Below are positions 43,301 through 55,300 of a stretch of DNA of 64,000 bases, piece by piece; positions within the stretch are counted from its first letter, which is position 1, and each line of letters starts with the position of its first letter. The DNA lies in assembly GCA_013397795.1 (NCBI GenBank), contig VZTJ01002478.1:1262530-1326529 (forward strand). The letters are read 5' to 3'. Under the pieces are notes generated by a model. That model made no database searches, was not told the origin of the DNA, and saw nothing but the letters and a program-made list of their open reading frames with translations. Position numbers and translations under genes: made by a program. This DNA is from Orthonyx spaldingii (Eukaryota > Chordata > Aves > Passeriformes > Orthonychidae).

Positions 43301-46300
43301 TTGCTCTGCCTCCTCTTGAGACCTGACATACTCCAAGCTACGCAGAGGTCCCCAGTATTCACATTATCTCTTGATTTTCTCTGTAAGACACAGCAAGCAC
43401 TCCTAACAGAGGAATGACAGACAGATTTCATGTCTCTCGCTGGAAAGAAAAAGAGGAATTAAAGTAGAGGAGGATACATGGAGACATAAGCTGCTGAAAC
43501 ATATCAGGACAGTAGGTAGGGACTGTCAGTTTTGTGTCATTAAGTGTTTCTTCACTGGAAATTTCTTCAAGTACATTTTTTATCACAATGAAACTTAGAG
43601 GTTTCAAATATATTTGGAGTGTGGTTATCTTGGACACAATAAAAACATTCAACTTTTCCTGTAAAAGCATTTTGGTAGCAGAGATGTTATTAAGAAGCAC
43701 TTCAGTTGAAGGCACTGCTTTAGCTGAGATGTGTTATTACAGCCCTACGCTGCCCAATGAAAGAAGCTATATCACCCAAATTCATTGTTATGGTAGTTGC
43801 CTTCTGTATTGTGAGATTAGGCAAGCAGAACCAAAACTTCACCAAAAGCTCACATATCTGAATGCAAGAGCTCTGTCAACAAAGTCTGAAAGCATGAAAC
43901 TGTCTGGATCAAGAGGTATTTCCTTTCCTTCCCCTCATATCCTGCCCTTGCACAGACCAGACAAATGGGAAGTGAGAAGGCAAGGGATGTTATTATCCCA
44001 GTTAGCAGCTGGGGCAGTGAGACAGCGGATTAAGTACTTTGTTGCAATGTATACCAGAAGGATGTGCTTAGCCAAGAAATTAACCACAATTGCTTGGACG
44101 TCTGCCCTAACCATAAAACTACCCTTCTTTGCCAGTTTAGAAATCAGAAGTGTTTATTTTAACTTCAGTGTCTAATCCTGAGAGGTGGACAAGAAAATTT
44201 ATAAAAATCATAATTAAATGTAAAATAAGGACGGGGAGATGGAGAGAAAGGGAAGGAAAGAAATAAGAGAAGCAAAACGGGCAGGGACATGCAGAGATGA
44301 GTGCAGGCGTGTGTTGGAGACACTGGGGAAAAAAAAGCCAGAGATAAAGAAAATTTAAGAATTAATTTAGGTAAATGAGCTAATATTAGGTGTTGGAAAA
44401 TTTAAACAAAAACTACCTGAAAACAGGTAAAAAAATTACAAAAAAGGAGTTGAATGGGAATACTTCACAGCTAAGTTTAACCTATTTCTAGAATCAGGCT
44501 TGTAGCATTAATTTTTCAGATTATATTTAAATAACATTTGATGGTTCATTAAATAGGTAAAATAGCTAGTCTGCATCTGTTAGACTTTGTGTTCTTTACT
44601 TAGGGGATTTACATGAAAATGTGATCTTTTCCTAAATCGTTAGTGCAAATTCCTCTCATGCCAGTGACTTCATATTATAAAAGAGAAAGGTATTGTACCT
44701 AAATAGAGAGACAAACTGAGCAAAACTGAGCATTTGGAGGAATTTTTTTTCCTGTTTGCGTATGACCTATGACCAGCACTTCAATACTTTTTATACCAAT
44801 AATAAAGGATCTAATTTATATTGATCTTTTAGAAGCTTATCAGCCTCAGGGTATAAGTACCAACATCCATGATATATGGAACATTCAGCCTGGAAAATGC
44901 AAAAATCTTCCAGTCATTTCTTTTGTGTATCCCTGTCTATTGTCTTATTCTTTCCTGAATGTTATTTAGCCATCTTTGTTCACTCTTTGTAATTTATGTA
45001 TGAAGTACTTGAAATTTTATTTTTTTTTAATTCTTAATACACATAGCTCTCTGTCCATTTCTACCCTACTTCCCACATGTTCACAAAATACTGTGTTGAA
45101 AAAATCTTAGTTATCAGTTTTTCACCCCACCTGGAACAACTTTAAAAAGACACAGTAGATACAGAAATGGTTTACACATGAACAAAGAAATCCTCAAGGC
45201 CTGTTGGAGAACACTAAAACACAGTTCAGTACTGAGGGGGATGGAGAAGTGCAAAGATACTGATATAGGAAAAGAAAACCAGACATTTTCCTTTTATAAA
45301 TTCAAAAATGAGAGCTAATTCAATGAAACTGAAAGTTGGCATATTTAGAACACTAAAGAGAGTTGGGGGGTGGATTTCAATGTAAAAGTATTATACAGAA
45401 ATCACTATCCATCACTGTCATTTACATATATCAATAACAAGGTTTTCAAGATAAATGTATCTATGCTAAAGCTTTATTTTCAAATCAAAATACTTATAAA
45501 CTTCAAATCATTTTTAACTGTTCTTCAATGGTTCAGTAGTCTTCCAGTCATTTATTGCTTTAAGTGGTCAGTTAACTAGGAGAAAGATATAATCCTCTAC
45601 TAAGGATTTCAGCCTTATAAATACATTGCAGCAGTGGATGGTATACTGAGTTAAATTTCCATTTGATTCAGAAGGGGAATGCCTATGTTCTAAAAACTGT
45701 TTAACCTTAATTTGAAGATCTAACATGCTTTTGAAGATCTTAATTTTATATTTACTCTTTTGAAAAATACTTGCTGTGAAGGATTGGGATTCAGTCCTTT
45801 CTTAGCGTGACTGTCATGAACTGGAAAAGCAGTTGCTGGGAACATATTTTGACAATAATTTACTAGATATACTTCAGACGGCCTACAGAAGAAGTAGTTT
45901 GTTCATTGAAATGACCCCATTTATTACAGGAGTTTTCAGTACACATCTTTCAGTATTTTGTTAACAGTTGACTAAATATCAAGAAAGAACACATTGCAAT
46001 AAATTCTGAGCCATCTCTTCATATAATCAGACCTTCTAAGGTAGATACTAATATAGTGCCTTACAATTCTATCAAGCAGTTGCTAAAATAATTTACACAT
46101 ACAGCAAATCAATCACTGCAAATGGTATTTAAAGAATAGCTAGCTTTGTGGAAATAACAGGTGGCTGGGGTTTGAACAGCATGATTTATTGTGTCATTTT
46201 GTTTGCTTTAAAAAGGTTAATGGCAGAAACCTCCTTTCAGTTGACTTTGATCGAACCACAAAGACAGAAAAGATCTACGATGACCACCGTAAATTCCTGC

Positions 46301-49300
46301 TGAGGATTGCCTACGACACGTCAGGGCACCCCACCCTGTGGCTCCCAAGCAGCAAGCTGATGGCTGTCAATGTTACCTATTCATCCACAGGTCAAATAGG
46401 CAGCATACAGCGAGGCACGACTAGTGAAAAAATAGAGTATGATGGACAGGGAAGGATAGTGTCTAGAGTGTTTGCTGATGGGAAAACTTGGAGTTACACA
46501 TATTTGGAAAAGGTAAAGAACACTCAGGTTTTTAAAAATGCTTGGAATGTGCTGAAATTCTGCAGCACCTCACTGCTGCATACAAAGCAAAAAATAGGTA
46601 GAAGAAGCACATTGCAATTATTCTAAGTATCAACATGTGATTCCAAGGGGAATGTTTCATTCCACAGATATGTAATCATGGTGTAGCTAATTGCTAGGAA
46701 TTGATGTGTTTTTAAATTATTTAGGCCACTGACTAACAAGAAGCATCTGTATTTACCTTTTATCTTAACACTTAAAATAAGGTACAGGGACTATGTGCAA
46801 TTCAATTCAACTGAAAATAATTTGTTTGCAAACGCTTCACTGTTGTGGGCTTTTTTGCACTATCAAGAAAGCTCTTTTTTCTAAACAGTTACAGCTGACA
46901 ATTTGTACTTGCTATATATTGTAGCATCAAAATAAGGGATAGGCAAAAGATTAGGAATCAATATATATGTAGCAATTGCTGAATAATAGCTCTCCTTCTA
47001 GAAATATCTGTGAAAATCACCCTTGTGAGATCTCGTGTCTGCTGTGGAAAGAGAATCCATTTCTTTCAGGGGTTTAAATATATTTCTGTTGAAGCTGTTG
47101 CTCAGCAAATACTGTTTACTAGTTATCACAGACATCATTTAATCAAGACCTGTGATACATAATATCCACGCATTAGAAAAATGTCAGAATAATTCAAGTA
47201 GCTCCTTTTGATATGAATAATCAAACAATTGTTTTGCCTATGTCTCAAAAGCTCACAGAACAAGAACACAGTATTCAGAGATCTCAGGCTATTCAAATTC
47301 TTCAAAATCATCTCTAATTGTAGGGAAGAAATTGTATCTCCCATATGTTCTCCTCATGAGTTAATGGCTCTAAGACAGTTTTACTTCTTCCCATGTTAAA
47401 CATGACTTATCTGAATCCATTGACAATCTGCTGTTTAGCTGTGAATGCTTGATAAAAGAGTGATACAGTCATAACAAGTAGCAAATTATGAATGTGGAAC
47501 TACTAATTACAGAACCCCTTACAATTAAGCATACAAGTAAATTAGGCAGGGAGATGTTAACAACATGTAAGGTCAAGGATAACTCAATTAAAGAGGAGAT
47601 AATTTTGTCAAGTGGGAATGTCACGTTTTTGCGAAGAAATAGTATCAGTATATGGCGGGAGGGGAGATACTGCACCATTTGTCACATGATAAAAATCTGT
47701 TCTTAATTTTCAGTCAATGGTTCTTCTGCTCCATAGCCAACGGCAGTATATCTTCGAATATGATTTGTTGGATCGGCTCTCTGCTGTCACCATGCCCAGT
47801 GTTGCTCGTCATACCATGCAGACTATCCGCTCCATTGGCTATTACCGGAATATATACAACCCCCCGGAAAGTAATGCTTCTGTTATAATGGACTACAACG
47901 AAGAAGGGCAGCTCCTTCAAACTGCTTTCCTGGGGACAAGCCGAAGAGTATTATTCAAGTACAGACGGCAGACCAAGCTCTCAGAAATTTTATATGATAG
48001 TACAAGAGTTAGTTTTACTTATGATGAGACAGCAGGAGTCCTGAAAACAGTAAACCTCCAAAGCGATGGTTTTATCTGCACCATTAGATACAGACAAATT
48101 GGCCCGTTGATTGACAGACAGATTTTCCGCTTTAGTGAAGACGGAATGGTAAATGCCCGATTTGACTACAGCTATGACAATAGCTTCAGAGTGACTAGCA
48201 TGCAAGGTGTCATCAATGAAACGCCGTTGCCTATTGATCTGTACCAGTTTGACGATATCTCTGGCAAAGTTGAACAGTTTGGAAAATTCGGAGTTATATA
48301 TTATGATATTAACCAGATCATTTCGACAGCTGTAATGACGTACACAAAACACTTCGATGCACATGGACGCATCAAGGAAATTCAGTATGAAATATTCCGG
48401 TCATTAATGTATTGGATTACAATTCAGTACGATAACATGGGACGAGTGACAAAAAGAGAAATTAAGATTGGGCCATTTGCCAACACCACAAAATATGCTT
48501 ACGAATATGATGTAGATGGTCAGCTCCAGACAGTTTATCTGAATGAAAAAATAATGTGGCGATACAACTATGACCTGAATGGCAACCTCCACTTGCTCAA
48601 CCCCAGCAGCAGCGCCCGTTTGACGCCACTTCGGTACGACCTGAGAGACAGAATAACTCGACTAGGAGATGTTCAGTACAGGTTAGATGAAGACGGATTT
48701 CTGCGTCAGAGGGGTACTGAAATCTTTGAATACAGTTCAAAGGGCCTCCTTACTCGAGTTTATAGCAAAGGCAGTGGGTGGACAGTGATCTACCGTTATG
48801 ATGGACTTGGACGACGAGTTTCCAGTAAAACTAGCCTTGGACAACATCTCCAGTTCTTTTACGCAGACCTTACTTACCCAACCAGGATAACTCATGTGTA
48901 TAACCACTCAAGTTCTGAAATCACATCTCTTTACTATGATCTGCAAGGACACCTTTTTGCCATGGAAATTAGCAGTGGAGATGAGTTTTACATTGCATCA
49001 GACAATACGGGGACACCACTGGCTGTTTTCAGTAGCAATGGTCTCATGCTTAAACAAATTCAATATACTGCCTATGGAGAGATCTATTTTGACTCTAACC
49101 TTGACTTCCAGCTGGTAATTGGATTCCACGGAGGCTTATACGACCCACTGACCAAGCTAGTCCACTTTGGAGAAAGAGATTATGACATACTGGCAGGCCG
49201 GTGGACAACACCCGATATTGAGATCTGGAAGAAAATTGGGAAGGATCCAGCTCCTTTTAATTTGTACATGTTTAGAAATAACAACCCGGCCAGTAAAATA

Positions 49301-52300
49301 CATGATGTGAAGGATTATATCACAGGTAAGAGAAAGTTACTTGAGTGCAGCTTGGGGATGCTGGATCTATAGGCATCCAGATTAGAGAGAATGAGACTGT
49401 AGGTAGCAAGGGCAGGAAAGGTCCTTTTGTGATCAGTTTAATTCATCACCATCACAGAAAATATGGAAGTTGGTTGATATCTTTCAGGGTAGGCTTTTGC
49501 AAGGCTGCTAATGTAAGTTGCCCAATAAACTCCAGGGCTAGCACAAAGTGATGAGTACATAGCCAGGTGCAAGGAAGGAGGATAGTCCAGAAAAGGAGTG
49601 CAACTTCTGTTTTGGCAAAGAAAGGTGCTAACATGCCACTTTCCTATCTCAATTCTTAGGGAACCTATATGATTTTCTAGAGTTAGTGATGTGTACTGTT
49701 TTCCATTATTCTACATACCAAAAATCTGACCGCATGACACCAGAATTTTTGGAAAAATGTATGGCTCAGATATGGCTCATTTGATTTTTTGTATTTAAAT
49801 ACATGTAAATAATCCAAAATCCACAGACATTGCCAGTCTACAGGAAGGACTCAGTCCCACTTACTTAGGAGCTGTGAGACTACCACTTAGAAGAGCATCC
49901 TGGGAATCAAGTGGATTTACATTCATTTAACAAACAGCAGCTATTAAGTGGGTTGCTAACAGGCTGCCTGGGAGTAAGGATAATAACAGACCTCTGAATC
50001 TGTCCTCTTTTAGCAGCATGTGCTGTAGGGCATGCAGTTGGAATCAGATCTTTTGTGGCATTGAAAATCATGCACTTAGTTCAGAAATTGCCCTCAAAAT
50101 ACAGTTTTGGTTCTTTTCTTAACATCTTTGATGTCTGAAATTCACAGACACATACTGCTTATATAAGGTTATTATTACAATTAGTAATTTGACTGACTGG
50201 CAGTTTTAGATGCAGCGCCTCATGAGGCATATCATTTATTTGAAAGTGTTAGAAATTATTTTAAGATAAATATTTTTTATTCTTTTCATTTTTGGAAAAA
50301 TTTGCTTCCTTGTTCCACTTGTTGTGAACTTTCTTAAATAAAAATTACTAGACTTGGTAAGGAGCACTCTGCCAACCTCTAAGCTTAGTATTTGTGGAAG
50401 ATAGTGCAGAAAAACAGAAACAAGGCAGAGCACTCTTTCTTGCCAAACAATTGTTAAATAATTGTTGGCACCCCTAATTTATTTTTAGCAGAATGTAAAA
50501 TGTATCATAAATAATGTTATCTAATGATAATTTAGTATCCTGTCTGCTTACTGATGCATTTCATTGGCTTTTAATTTCATCGATCCAATATCATCTTGAA
50601 GAAGAACAGGTTTCTCTTGAATCAAAAAATATCTGCCAAATCATTTGAAAGGTAATGGACCATATAGGTGCTATTTCAGGGGTAGTTTGAAGACATTACA
50701 ATAACACATACGCACCAAAAGGACAGGATGTGCTTTGCAGTTCTTTTTTTTTTTTTTTTTTTTGGCTTTATTTTACATTATTGATGATGAAGGTGTGACA
50801 TAAAGCATGTTTAGCCTGACCATGACATTGCGGTTAGTTTAGGCTGTATTACAAGGAAATCTCCCCTTAACTGCGCTGCCATAATTGTTCTGGAAGTCAC
50901 TGAGGCCTTCAGACTTGCTGAACCCTGCAATACCTTTCAATTGAGCCTAGTGCAACTCTTATATAGAACAGACATTTTCTTTTAAGTTTAGAACTGTAAG
51001 TTTCCTGTATAGGTTTGCTAATGTAGCTGTAGCACAAATCTAAATCCATACATATCAGAATGAAGACTGTTGAATAATGTTCATGCTACAAAAGGAAATC
51101 AGCTATGCCAAAAGCTATTATATGTAAAAATGGTATGGTTGCAAAATATAGAACAATTCTAACATTTTTCTCTATTTTTTTTTTATAATTATTCTCTTTC
51201 AGATGTTAACAGCTGGCTGGTGACATTTGGCTTCCATCTGCACAATGCCATCCCTGGTTTTCCTGTTCCAAAATTTGATTTAACAGAACCTTCTTATGAA
51301 CTTGTGAAGAGCCAGCAATGGGAAGACATACCAGTAAGAAACAAAACTAAACATACAAATTGAACAAGACAGAATGTTCCCTTCTATTCAGATCTTATTA
51401 GGCGTGGATAATTCTGACAGCCAGGGTTATTTGCTAAGTTAAATTTGAACAGTACCTTCATCTGGTTTCAAAAGAATTTAAGAAATTACAGATGGAGGGG
51501 TTTTTTACAGATTTGCTAAGTTAGGTGCTATTTTATATAAGCTTTTGTTTGCTTTCAGCAATAATAAAAATTTAAAAAGACAATAGTCAATGAAAAGAAG
51601 TTTGATGCTTTAAAGATGTCTAATTTCATAGCAGAAACTACAAAGACAATGTTTATACTAACATTCTCCCTGAAGACAGTAACTGAACACTGTAGTAAAA
51701 AATAAACTGTGAAATAAACAGAAGAACAGGTGATATAACATGCATATACCAGGCACCACTATAGTTTTACTTCTTTTTAATATGAACCATGCATTATGGG
51801 CACCATGTGTTATATGTAAAGATAAAATACTGAAACAGAAATTACCTGAGGTAAAACCTATTTACATAAAAGTAAAACTCAGGTGCTTATGAAGTTCTTT
51901 GAAAGCAGAAAAATGAACTTTCATCCTGAAAACCTGCTATAGTTTTAAATAATGGAAGAAATAAATATGGAAGTAAAATCTAAGTCTGCTGTTTAAGAAA
52001 ATTATATTTACAGATTAGGCTTACTCAAAGATCAAAGACCTATGCCCTCAAAAATCTTGTGGATTTTGCTTTAGAAGGAAGAGTTAAGAGACCTCTGTTA
52101 AGTAGTCAAAAAAGGATCTCTTTCTATGAGAATCATGATAGAGAATGTTACAAGAATTAGAGACATAATCTTAAAAAATCCTACAACCTAATGTAGACCA
52201 AAAGTCTTTAGAAGGGTGGCCCAGCAGAAGGGAACATATGAAAACTATTTTTGCATTCAGGAAGTTAGTTAGTTAATTTTCAATAGCAAGGAATCGAGTA

Positions 52301-55300
52301 ACAGGGAAAGACATTAGAGCACAGCATGAGATTAGTGTCTCCCATGAGCAACAAAAGCAGTGAAGGAGGAGCATGGCAAGCACTGCGGTTGTGTTGGGAG
52401 ATAAGAGACCTGTCATCAGACATGGCTGTGAAGAACTATCAGATGTTGTTTATTTAGGTCTCAAATTCTAAAGAATTAAATCATCCACTAACACCAGGAA
52501 AGACATATCAGGAACAGAACCAGTCTGGTCAAAGAGATCTGAGCAGACAGCTAGTTGTCAAAAATCTTCAGGAGAGAGCTCAGTAACATGAGGAACGCCA
52601 GGGGCATGTGACATGATAGAGCGAGAAGCGTGTGATAGGAAAACAAAGATTCAAAATTCTCAGGTAGGAAGAAGCTGCAGTTCTGATACTCACTGGTGAA
52701 CAAGCAGATGAAACCAGGAGGCAGAAGTAAACACACAAACCACTTAGTATTTTGAAACATTCGGGAGTGAGTGAGCTTTACTGAGCTCTGAGGATACATG
52801 TTAAAAATAAACAAACTTTGTGCTTATGAAGTTGCTATAGCATCTTGCTGCTCTCACTGATGATTGCTCCCTACAATATATTTTGTGCTCAATAGCTTTC
52901 ATGTGGGATTTGCAACAGTTGAAATCCATACTTGTTAGCAAGTGCAGACAGAAACCTGCCACATTCAAGAAGAATGGAGAGTACAAGTTAATTCATAATT
53001 CCCTCAGGAGCTGTCCCCTCCAGAAAGATACCCTTGTGGCAAAACAGAGAAGTCTTTGCAAAGTTTTTGCCAGGCTTTGATCAGCAGCAAGGCTGAATTA
53101 AGTTTGTATGAATCTTAATGACTCCTGCTTGCTCTCCCATCCAGAAATTTAGGAAAACAAAACAGGCTTTTGACTCATTTGTCAGCAGTGAATCAAATGG
53201 TTTAAGCAGTATTTTACTGAAAGGAGAAAGGGTCAATTGGAAGATAGACTGGATCATCATCAAAAACTAAGTATTCCTTTTCAAAAGTGCAGCCAAAGCT
53301 ATTTAAATCTGTTTCCTGCTGAGGCAACTGCTAGGGCAGCTGTCTGCTCCCCACCTCTATCAGTACAGCTCATTCACAGCTTGTTGCTATTAAGACCCAG
53401 GGTTAGACTGGCAAGATGTGTCTATTCTGCACAGTTGTAAGGTGTGGTCATCCCAACCACAGCTAACCTTGTAATTTGAGCCGTCCTGCTATCCGGCTCC
53501 ACTAGCTAACCATTCCTGCTAGCTCCTCCTGCTCTTTCAGCTCTTCTGCTAACCACTGCAGTTATGCTGACAGGTCCGGTTCCCCAGCCATCCTCTCTTT
53601 ACCAAGAGTGCATCTGGCACAGTGAGCTGCACACAGCTCTTCCATGACATTCTACTATCCTAGCTTTTCCATTAGACTGGCTTGTTGGTTCTTTTCATTC
53701 ATTGCCCCTTGTCTTTGCTAGCTATGAACAAGACACTGCTGTATTCAGTTGCACCCGTCTGAAGTTCTTGGGCAAAAGCTCTTTTAGGCAGGAGGCTGAT
53801 ACTTGGAGTGAACTGGAAGGTCACACAGCTGGATTGGCCACGGTCTTTTCACACATCTCCTTTTATCAGCTTCTGCAAGTATTTGGCAGAAAGGGTATCA
53901 GTCCCCAGTATTCCACCTGACTGGTCCATACCATTTGGTTCCCTCTCTTTTACTGTAAACCCTGTCATTACACTTTGATTTCCCTCATTCCTTTAGCAGC
54001 TTGAGGGATTATGAGAGCCTCCCTGCAGTTTGGTCTCAGGCTGAGGCTACTTGAGAGACTCTTATCTCCTGACTCGGCATAAAGAAAGGCTTGATCTTGT
54101 TCTAAAGCATAGCTTCATGACCTGCAAAAATCTCCTCAGTTAGTTTGACTCGTGGTAGACAGGAATCGAACAAGCTCAGAGGAAGAGATGATACCATAGC
54201 AAGATGACACTGTAGTAAGATAGCTCTTACATATATTAACATGATGTGGCCTGGCAATGTGCACTAACAGCCCAGAAAGCCCGTTGTGTTCTGGGCTGCA
54301 TCAAAATCAGCAGGTCTAGCAGGGCAAGAGAGGGGATTTTGCCCATCTACTCTGCTTCTGTGCGACCTCAGCTGGAATACAGCATCCAGCTCTGGGGTCC
54401 CCAGCACAGAAAGGACATAAACCTGTTCAGGCAAGTCCAGAGCAGGGCCACCCAGTTGATCAGAGGGATGGAGCACCTTTCCTATGAGGAAAGGCTGAGA
54501 ATTGGAATTGTTCACCCTGGAAAAGAGAAGGCTTTTAGGTAACCTAATTGTAGCCTTCCAGTACCTGAAGGGAACTTACAAGAAAGGTGGGGCAAGACTG
54601 TTTACAAGAGCAGGTGGTGACAGGACCTAGGGGAATGGGTTCAAATTGAAAGAGAGTAGGTTTAGATTACATATTAGGAAAAAAATCTTTACTGTGAGGG
54701 TAGTGAGGCCCTGGAACAAGGTGCTAAGGGAAGTTGCGCATGTCCCATCACTGAAGGTGTTCAAGGCCAGGTTGATGGGACTTTGAGCAACCTGGTCTAG
54801 TTGAAGATGTCCCACAGCAGGAGGGTTGGAACTAGATGATTTTCAAGGTCTGCTTCCAACTCAAACCATTCTGCAATTCTTGTGATTATGTATTGGCATT
54901 GCAAGTCTGTCCTGTGCAGCCCAGTAAGTAGCCTCTGAAGTTAAATCTGATTTTTGTGCAGGTTCTCAGGGAGACAAAGAGTAAAAGTACTGAACATTAG
55001 CAAAATAGTCTTGTAACTCAGCAGAACAAGCAGTATGCAGATCTAATTAACTCCTTGGCACTGTCAGTTGTGGCATATCCTGTTGTTGTCCATGGGCAGC
55101 ACACCAAGAAATCCTGGCTGTTTGGCATTTAGAGGGCTACAGATGGCTGGTAAAACTTCTGTCTGTTCTTGTTTACAGCCAATTTCTGGAGTGCAACAAC
55201 AAGTGGCGAGACAAGCAAAGGCTTTCCTTTCCCTGGGAAAGATGGCAGAAGTGCAGGTCAGCAGACGGAAATCCAGTGGAGAAAAGTCATGGCTGTGGTT

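Larger units (their letters stand above)
40663..46215 (+). other. TENM3: TENM3 intron (5.6 kb) with LTR
   Basis: The intron contains an LTR (40860-41433) and a perfect 11-bp hairpin (42390-42418). A/G-rich low-complexity sequence lies around 42430-42760. A 213-codon plus-strand ORF lies at 43534-44175. The remainder is AT-rich. The acceptor is AAAAAG preceded by a T/A-mixed tract, so the pyrimidine tract is weak. Confidence 0.75.

Noticed and set aside
54246..54542. Plus-strand 98-codon ORF
   Set aside because: It is a CR1 polymerase remnant inside the 54247-54888 element.
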